Shown: positions 6,003 through 10,272 of the stretch, piece after piece | Layout of the letters: every line of letters starts with the position of its first letter | How positions within the stretch are numbered: position 1 is the first letter of the stretch | From: JAHJQQ01 sp041739295 | GTDB taxonomy: Bacteria; Pseudomonadota; Gammaproteobacteria; Thiohalobacterales; Thiohalobacteraceae | Assembly: GCA_041739295.1 (NCBI GenBank) | Contig: JBGSOE010000242.1 | Coordinates: forward strand, 1 to 10,272 | Direction: 5' to 3' | Length of the DNA stretch: 10,272 nt | Notes under the pieces: generated by a model | Told to the model about the DNA's origin: nothing | What the model saw: only the letters and a program-made list of their open reading frames with translations | Databases searched by the model: none | Translations under genes and position numbers: made by a program

Positions 6003-8408
6003 TCAGTTTCGAACGATCTTTAAGGCACCCGGTGTTGCGGGTATCTCATTGTCATAGTCAGTCCCGGGAAACAGCTTCGCCACGGATTCCGGTTTGCCCA
6101 GGTAATAACCCTGTGCGCGGTCAATACCGATTTCCTTCAAGGCAGCAAAGATCTCGGCATTTTCCACAAATTCGGCGACAGTCTTCATGCTCATCAGCCG
6201 CGCCACTTCTTGTATCGCCCTGACCATCGCCCGATCTATCTGGTTTTCATGCAAGCGTTTAATGAAGCTACCGTCGATCTTTATCACATCGACGGGCAGA
6301 TTCTTGAGATAACCGAACGAACTCATGCCACTGCCGAAATCATCCAGCGCAAAATGACAGCCCAGTTGTCGGATAGATGACATGAAACGTACGGCACGCG
6401 CCAGATTGTTTATCGCCGCAGTTTCGGTAATCTCGAAACAGAGGTGCTGCGGATCCACGCCACTCGTATGAATTTCGTTGGTCACGAAGGTCAGGAACTG
6501 GTCTTCACTCAGCGATTGACCGGACAGATTGATCGACAACTCGACGGGGTGTCCGCTACGTGCCTGCGCAGCCGCGAAACGCAATGAGCGGCTGACCACC
6601 CAACGGTCGATCGAAGACATCAGCTGAAAACGTTCGGCCGCTGGGATGAAGGCGCCGGGCGAGATATGGTTACCTTCGGGGTCGCGCATACGCACCAGGA
6701 TTTCGTAATGCGGTTTATCTTCTACAGTACTCACCGGCACGATCACCTGTGCAAACAACTCCAATTGGTTGTCCGCCAACGCACGCTGCACGGCAGACAC
6801 CATGCCCATTTCCTCGCGCCGCCGCGCCAACTCCAAATCATCCGGGCGGTATACATGGATGCGGTTTCGGCCATCCTCTTTTGCGGCATAACAGGCCATG
6901 TCCGCTGAGGCCAATGCCTCGGCAGAGCTATTCAAGGTCTTCGTCAGTTCCACCAATCCGATACTAACGCCGATCTGAAAGGATTTGCCTTGCCATTGGA
7001 AACGAAATTCATTGACCGTCTCGCGCAAACTCTCGGCGACTTCCATTGCACGATGCAGTGGACAATGTACCAGCAGCAGGCCAAATTCATCGCCTCCCAG
7101 GCGCGCCAGCACATCGGCCTTGCGTAGTTTGCTTTGCAGATAGGCCGTTAGTTTGTGTAGCAGCTGATCGCCGGCTGCATGCCCACAGGTATCATTGACT
7201 ACCTTGAATTGGTCAAGGTCGAGATAACACAGGGTGTGCTTATGGCCATCACGATGCGATTTTTCCAAGGCGCGTTGCACCTCACGATCGAACTCACGGC
7301 GATTATAGAGGCCTGTCAGAACATCGTGACTGGCCTGGAAAGTCAGCTCCCGCTGCAGGTTGCGCGCCACGCTGACATCATGGAACACCATGACGGCACC
7401 GCGCACCTCACCGTGGCTGTCATGAATCGGCGCCGCTGAATTCGCAACAGGTACCAATAAACCCGAACGCAGCTTCAATGCGCTTTCTGTATCGAGTTCG
7501 ACTGTGCAATTTTCTCGTAGACAATCCAGGATGGGGTGATTAAGTAATAAGCCGGTTTCCTCTTCCACCAGCGGCATCACATCGGGCAGAAATTGGCCAC
7601 GAATTTCATCAAGATTCATCTGCAACAGCCGTTCTGCGACCGGGTTCATAAATACTACCCGGCCGTTATGATTGGTTGTAATCACAGCGTCGCCAATGGA
7701 ATGCAGGGTGACTTCCGCCAATTCCTTGGAGCGCTGCGCATCGAGTTCGGATTTGCGCACGCGCTCCAGTGCACGGTTGATGAACTTCGCAAGGTAGCCG
7801 AATTCATCCGTACGTTCGCTGGGAAAACTGACGTCGGTCTGTCCTTCGGAAAGCCTATAGGCCGTACGGACCATTTGCGCCATAGGCAACGTCAGCACCC
7901 GCTCCAGAAGACCTTTAAGCACGACGCCGAATATCAGCAGTAAGGCACCCAAGGTAAGCAATAGACGACTGCGTTCGGCATGAAGCGTCCGATCGATATT
8001 CGGTAAATTGATCGTCACTTCACCACTGCTTTCATTTTTCCCGTCATGCGACAGATCCAGCATCCTCACTATTACCTGCGGGTTTTCATCTCCGAGTTCT
8101 GCGCCGACACGCACGAATTCCTGTCCTGCAATCCTGACAATGACGCCCATATCCGGACGCTTGGCGAGTTGCAGTCCAAGCAGTGCGATTGTTTCTGCCG
8201 GTAGCGGATCATGAGCATGAGCCAAGTGGTCAAGTTGATAAGCGATGCTGTCCGCGAGCGCCTCACGTGCGGCACGCGTTTCCTGTTCCCGGTTGTGCAA
8301 CAACAGGGTTGCAAAGATCAAACCCACGATAATCAGTCCCCAGAAGACGATTACCGTCACCTTGGTCGACAGACTCGTGGGGCTTGATTGCATTGATTGT
8401 TCGCTCAC
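6003..8408 (-). CDS. Membrane GGDEF-EAL cyclic-di-GMP protein with HAMP and PAS domains
   Basis: With the GTG start this is 801 residues. Order: TM1 (about 17-36), periplasmic sensor (about 37-145), TM2 (about 148-168), HAMP (about 165-215), PAS (about 230-350), GGDEF (about 358-520), EAL (about 549-795). The diguanylate cyclase site is intact (GGDEF 438-442), and the inhibitory I-site RxxD (Arg429-Asp432) sits at the canonical five-residue spacing. The phosphodiesterase site also looks complete: Glu569 in YEILVR (the EAL motif reads EIL), Asn in SINLSGQSL, Glu in FEITET, DDFGSG with Asp689/Asp690, Lys in VIKIDG, Glu in TVAEFVE, Gln in QGYYLGKP. So it may both make and break c-di-GMP. GTG 8406-8408 is favoured by AAGGGA 7 nt upstream, overlapping the previous stop; an ATG five codons later is an alternative. 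The frame is open to 8516, but that part lies inside the upstream gene. Confidence 0.93.
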   Translation of the reverse strand: MSEQSMQSSPTSLSTKVTVIVFWGLIIVGLIFATLLLHNREQETRAAREALADSIAYQLDHLAHAHDPLPAETIALLGLQLAKRPDMGVIVRIAGQEFVRVGAELGDENPQVIVRMLDLSHDGKNESSGEVTINLPNIDRTLHAERSRLLLTLGALLLIFGVVLKGLLERVLTLPMAQMVRTAYRLSEGQTDVSFPSERTDEFGYLAKFINRALERVRKSELDAQRSKELAEVTLHSIGDAVITTNHNGRVVFMNPVAERLLQMNLDEIRGQFLPDVMPLVEEETGLLLNHPILDCLRENCTVELDTESALKLRSGLLVPVANSAAPIHDSHGEVRGAVMVFHDVSVARNLQRELTFQASHDVLTGLYNRREFDREVQRALEKSHRDGHKHTLCYLDLDQFKVVNDTCGHAAGDQLLHKLTAYLQSKLRKADVLARLGGDEFGLLLVHCPLHRAMEVAESLRETVNEFRFQWQGKSFQIGVSIGLVELTKTLNSSAEALASADMACYAAKEDGRNRIHVYRPDDLELARRREEMGMVSAVQRALADNQLELFAQVIVPVSTVEDKPHYEILVRMRDPEGNHISPGAFIPAAERFQLMSSIDRWVVSRSLRFAAAQARSGHPVELSINLSGQSLSEDQFLTFVTNEIHTSGVDPQHLCFEITETAAINNLARAVRFMSSIRQLGCHFALDDFGSGMSSFGYLKNLPVDVIKIDGSFIKRLHENQIDRAMVRAIQEVARLMSMKTVAEFVENAEIFAALKEIGIDRAQGYYLGKPESVAKLFPGTDYDNEIPATPGALKIVRN

Positions 8409-8419
8409 CGGCACATCCC

Positions 8420-8800
8420 TTAGCGCAGCCCGATCCAGCGCAATGCTTGTACCATCGGGCAAATACCACTTAATCCGGCCCCAATCAGGGCAAAGCCGAT
8501 AAACCAGGGCAGCCACCAGAGTGGATCCGGCAGCAAGATCAGGCTCAATCCTAAAAAGGCAACAATCAGCAATCGCATGGCGCGTTCCGCCTCAAACGAG
8601 ATGAGGCATTGATGATTTGTCTCCTCAGGTGCTGGCTGGACCTGGGGAGAAAATCTTGCCAGCAGCAAAGGCACACGCAGGTTGGTCAAACCCTCGAATA
8701 ACAACACGCCCATCAGGACGAAGATGGCCAAGGGCTGCGCCATCACCAGCGCCACTACCAGCCAAATCCCGATCAGCAAGCGAAAATTGCGTTCCGTCAT
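8420..8800 (-). CDS. Small membrane protein with two DUF2892 (YgaP-TM-like) halves
   Basis: This 126-residue protein has four hydrophobic segments in two similar halves. Each half begins ER-x-x-RLLI (residues 3-10 and 72-79) and has a second helix with a GL(T/S)-type turn. Only the second half ends in the Cys-Pro of the DUF2892 family (SGICP, Cys114-Pro115); the first has NLRVP there. The halves are joined by a hydrophilic linker (about 50-70). DUF2892 helices occur alone or beside rhodanese domains as in YgaP; a biochemical role for this stand-alone pair is not known to me. ATG 8798-8800 was chosen because GGAG lies 8 nt upstream (8809-8812); an in-frame ATG at 8819-8821 has no good ribosome site. 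It ends 11 bp before the GGDEF-EAL start and is probably the first gene of the run. Confidence 0.8.
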   Translation of the reverse strand: MTERNFRLLIGIWLVVALVMAQPLAIFVLMGVLLFEGLTNLRVPLLLARFSPQVQPAPEETNHQCLISFEAERAMRLLIVAFLGLSLILLPDPLWWLPWFIGFALIGAGLSGICPMVQALRWIGLR

Positions 8801-8882
8801 CACACTGACTCCATGATCCATCGCTACGGCACCGGCTGCGATTCGGGTGTGTCCCTATCTGAATGCACAGCGGCGAAATTCG

Positions 8883-8911
8883 ATTAAACTTTAGATTTTT
8901 ATATTTAACAA
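8883..8911 (-). promoter_or_regulatory. Predicted sigma70-type promoter for the minus-strand gene run
   Basis: On the minus strand a -35 box TTGTTA (8906-8911, 4 of 6) and a -10 box TTTAAT (8883-8888, 5 of 6) are separated by exactly 17 bp in the most AT-rich patch of the intergenic region. Initiation would be near 8876, giving a leader of about 75 nt before the ATG at 8800. This is the only convincing promoter I found for the minus-strand run, though internal promoters are not excluded. Confidence 0.5.
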
Positions 8912-8952
8912 ATACTTACATTCCATACCCTAGCCGCGAACGGCGCTGATAA

Positions 8953-8994
8953 TTGACTTAAGACAAGGTTATAGGGGGTAGCAAGTCATAGAGT
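8953..8994 (+). promoter_or_regulatory. FNR-like dyad and -10 box upstream of the Fe-S protein gene
   Basis: TTGACTTAAGACAA at 8953-8966 is a near-perfect 14-bp palindrome (all but one base pair) and matches the FNR/DNR core TTGA-N6-TCAA at 7 of 8 positions. Its centre is 8959.5. A class II FNR promoter with the site at -41.5 would start at 9001 and place its -10 hexamer at 8989-8994, where TAGAGT (4 of 6 to TATAAT) is found. The leader would be 26 nt. The geometry is suggestive, but the site is not a full consensus match. Confidence 0.35.
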
Positions 8995-9026
8995 GCGCCC
9001 ATGTAGTCCAATAATCGGTATTAACG

Positions 9027-10049
9027 ATGTCGATTGCCTTGCAAGATTGGCGCCTGCTGTACCGCCTGGGATTTTTCATGCTGTTTGTCCTGGCGCCACC
9101 GCTGGACCTGTTCCGTCTGGACCTTAATCAAGGCCACTTCATTCTCTTAGGGCTGGACTGGACCCTGGGGCTTGACCCCTTTCTGCGCGGTGAGGTCGGT
9201 CCGGGCAGTGCGGCACTGAGTTTGCTGCTACGCGGATTTCTGCCATTGCTATTGCTCGGCGGTGGTCTGTTATGGATAGCCTGGCGTTATGGCCGGCTCT
9301 ACTGCGGTTGGCTATGCCCACATTTCTCGGTCGTCGAACTGATCAACGGCATGATGCGCCGCGCCAGTGGCAAACCGACGCTGTGGGAGAAACAACCTCT
9401 ACCCGAGCGCCAACCGACAGGTGAGCGCATCATTCCCGACCGACGCTATTGGGCGCCAACTTTGATACTGGTGTTGGCCTTCGCCTTCCTCTGGGCGGTG
9501 GTTCTACTCACCTATCTCCTGCCACCCGAACAGATCTACGGCAATCTGATCAGCGGGCAGCTCACCCGCAATCAGTCGGTGTTTATCGGTGTTGGTACAC
9601 TTGCGTTCACCGTTGAATTCTTAATGGCGCGGCATCTGTTCTGTCGCTTCGGCTGTGCCATCGGCCTGTTCCAGAGCCTCGTATGGATGGCCAATAAGCG
9701 CGCCATGGTGGTCGGTTACAATGCATCACGCGCCACGGCCTGCGCAGCCTGCAACGCAGCCTGCGACAATGCCTGCCCCATGCGACTCAAGCCGCGTTCC
9801 ATCAAACGCAAGATGTTCACCTGCACCCAATGCGCACAGTGCATCAGCGCCTGCACCGACGTACAGGCCGCGCACCATGCCCCGTCATTGTTGGAATGGG
9901 TTGAGGATGAATGCGCGTTACAGGTGTCTGATCATGAACACGGCCGCCGTCACCGTGACAAGACGAACTGTTTCCGTGGCGTCGCAGTGCGAGCCGAAAT
10001 GCCGAACAATGTAGATTATCTATCTGCACAGCGGCGCAATGCTCAATGA
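9027..10049 (+). CDS. Membrane-bound 4Fe-4S electron-transfer protein (NapH/CcoG-like superfamily)
   Basis: This 340-residue protein has about four membrane helices (roughly 10-26, 64-86, 139-161, 183-204). Two short cysteine motifs follow helices 2 and 4: CGWLCP (Cys93, Cys97) and CRFGC (Cys206, Cys210), as in Fer4_5-type proteins such as NapH, NosR and CcoG. A cytoplasmic domain then has two ferredoxin-like sets: Cys239-x2-Cys242-x3-Cys246-x3-Cys250-Pro, and Cys266-x2-Cys269-x2-Cys272-x3-Cys276. It probably moves electrons between membrane and cytoplasmic carriers or serves in oxidase assembly; the exact branch is not decided, and it is shorter than CcoG/FixG (about 470 residues). ATG 9027 lacks a clear Shine-Dalgarno; Met18 (9078) follows a GGGA-like stretch but would cut helix 1. 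It is divergent from the minus-strand run, so a functional link is uncertain. Confidence 0.83.
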   Translation: MSIALQDWRLLYRLGFFMLFVLAPPLDLFRLDLNQGHFILLGLDWTLGLDPFLRGEVGPGSAALSLLLRGFLPLLLLGGGLLWIAWRYGRLYCGWLCPHFSVVELINGMMRRASGKPTLWEKQPLPERQPTGERIIPDRRYWAPTLILVLAFAFLWAVVLLTYLLPPEQIYGNLISGQLTRNQSVFIGVGTLAFTVEFLMARHLFCRFGCAIGLFQSLVWMANKRAMVVGYNASRATACAACNAACDNACPMRLKPRSIKRKMFTCTQCAQCISACTDVQAAHHAPSLLEWVEDECALQVSDHEHGRRHRDKTNCFRGVAVRAEMPNNVDYLSAQRRNAQ

Positions 10050-10059
10050 GCGAGTTTTT
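10041..10059 (+). terminator. Weak candidate terminator after the Fe-S protein gene
   Basis: A short hairpin GCTC-AAT-GAGC (10041-10051) overlaps the stop codon and is followed by GAG and five T residues (10055-10059). The stem is only 4-5 bp, so it would be inefficient by itself. It is the only terminator-like structure on the plus strand near this gene. Confidence 0.3.
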
Positions 10060-10062
10060 CAT

Positions 10063-10188
10063 AGACACTGATTTTACGAACCGCCAAGGCGCCAAGTACG
10101 CCAAGAAACAATTTTTGAACCGCAAAGGCGCAGAGACGCAAAGAATGGAAAATGAATGAGTGATTAAAGAAAGAATAATCCAGTGTCT
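10063..10188. repeat. Paired CGCCAAG/CGCAAAG-type repeats inside a short inverted repeat
   Basis: Two related units begin 39 bp apart: 10078-10106 (starts GAACCGCCAAGGCGCCAAG) and 10117-10144 (starts GAACCGCAAAGGCGCAGAG). They differ mostly by C-to-A changes, and each has an internal period of about 9 bp. Similar GAACCGC-CAAAGGCGC repeats are common between genes in many environmental bacteria (recalled, not searched). An 8-bp perfect inverted repeat, AGACACTG at 10063-10070 and CAGTGTCT at 10181-10188, brackets the pair, which may define a compact mobile-like unit of about 126 bp or may be chance. No supportable gene lies in 10050-10272. Confidence 0.6.
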
Positions 10189-10228
10189 TGAATACGATGC
10201 ATGACTCGCTGCGTTCATTCTGCAAGTC

Positions 10229-10259
10229 TTCTACTGAGCATTACATGATGGCATGACAT
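10229..10259 (+). repeat. Right copy of the 31-bp repeat (solo terminal repeat of the 77-221 element)
   Basis: It matches 74-104 at 30 of 31 positions in the same orientation. After the match the sequence continues AGATAGGCTCGGC to the window end instead of the CT-rich arm, so within this window it is only the terminal-repeat part. It may be a solo end, a decayed copy, or the start of a related element with a different core that runs past the window. Confidence 0.8.
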
Positions 10260-10272
10260 AGATAGGCTCGGC

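Noticed and set aside
8409..8516. N-terminal extension of the GGDEF-EAL protein to ATG 8516
   Set aside because: It overlaps the DUF2892-type gene by 97 bp, has no ribosome site, and the GTG at 8406-8408 has AAGGGA at 7 nt.
9139..9321. Short minus-strand open frame inside the Fe-S protein gene
   Set aside because: Antisense shadow of a well-supported gene with clustered cysteine motifs; no independent evidence.
10043..10225. Minus-strand open frames reading through the CGCCAAG/CGCAAAG repeats
   Set aside because: The peptide is produced by the repeats (LRLCAFAVQ-like strings are typical of spurious calls on this repeat type); there is no ribosome site or conserved domain.

Overview
The window comes from a Gram-negative bacterium, most likely a gammaproteobacterium of moderate G+C content (judged by eye). 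The evidence is an outer-membrane lipid transport (Mla/MCE) operon, a large membrane-bound GGDEF-EAL protein and a lipobox lipoprotein. No gene fixes the genus. All ten convincing genes have intact reading frames. Nine lie on the minus strand as one closely packed run, and one lies divergently on the plus strand near the right end.

Layout from the right, in transcription order of the minus-strand run: a small two-half DUF2892-type membrane protein (8420-8800); a TM-HAMP-PAS-GGDEF-EAL cyclic-di-GMP protein (6003-8408); an HDOD + SpoIIE/PP2C phosphatase (4241-5944); an RsbW/SpoIIAB-like kinase (3820-4248); a SpoIIAA/RsbV-like STAS protein (3491-3823); then MlaE permease (2621-3415), MlaF ATPase (1787-2605), MCE protein MlaD (835-1782) and an ABC-transport auxiliary lipoprotein (216-842). 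Coupling is strong inside phosphatase-kinase-STAS (8-bp and ATGA overlaps) and MlaF-MlaD-lipoprotein (4-bp gap, 8-bp overlap). The largest gaps inside the run are 75 bp before mlaE and 58 bp before the phosphatase gene. A good sigma70-type promoter lies upstream of the first gene. On the other side of this divergent region (8801-9026) is a membrane 4Fe-4S protein gene (9027-10049), preceded by an FNR-like dyad placed as expected for a class II promoter.

The most interesting feature is a complete partner-switching set (PP2C phosphatase, HATPase kinase, STAS antagonist with an intact DSSG site) placed directly upstream of an MCE lipid transporter. The MlaE here has no STAS domain of its own, and no separate MlaB is seen. 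MlaB-type STAS subunits are known to bind MlaF in the canonical system, so the STAS protein may serve as a phosphorylation-switched subunit of the transporter. This is a hypothesis from gene order and motifs. The alternative is an ordinary switch acting on a sigma factor or other partner elsewhere.

Both ends of the window are repeat-rich. At 77-221 there is a compact palindromic MITE-like element with terminal inverted repeats and CT/AG-rich arms; its right end contains the last codons and stop of the lipoprotein gene. A 31-bp stretch from its left end recurs in the same orientation at 10229-10259 with one mismatch. Between that copy and the Fe-S gene lie two copies of a CGCCAAG/CGCAAAG-type repeat, 39 bp apart. 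No rRNA, tRNA, CRISPR array, transposase or prophage gene was seen, and no gene-free stretch exceeds 230 bp.
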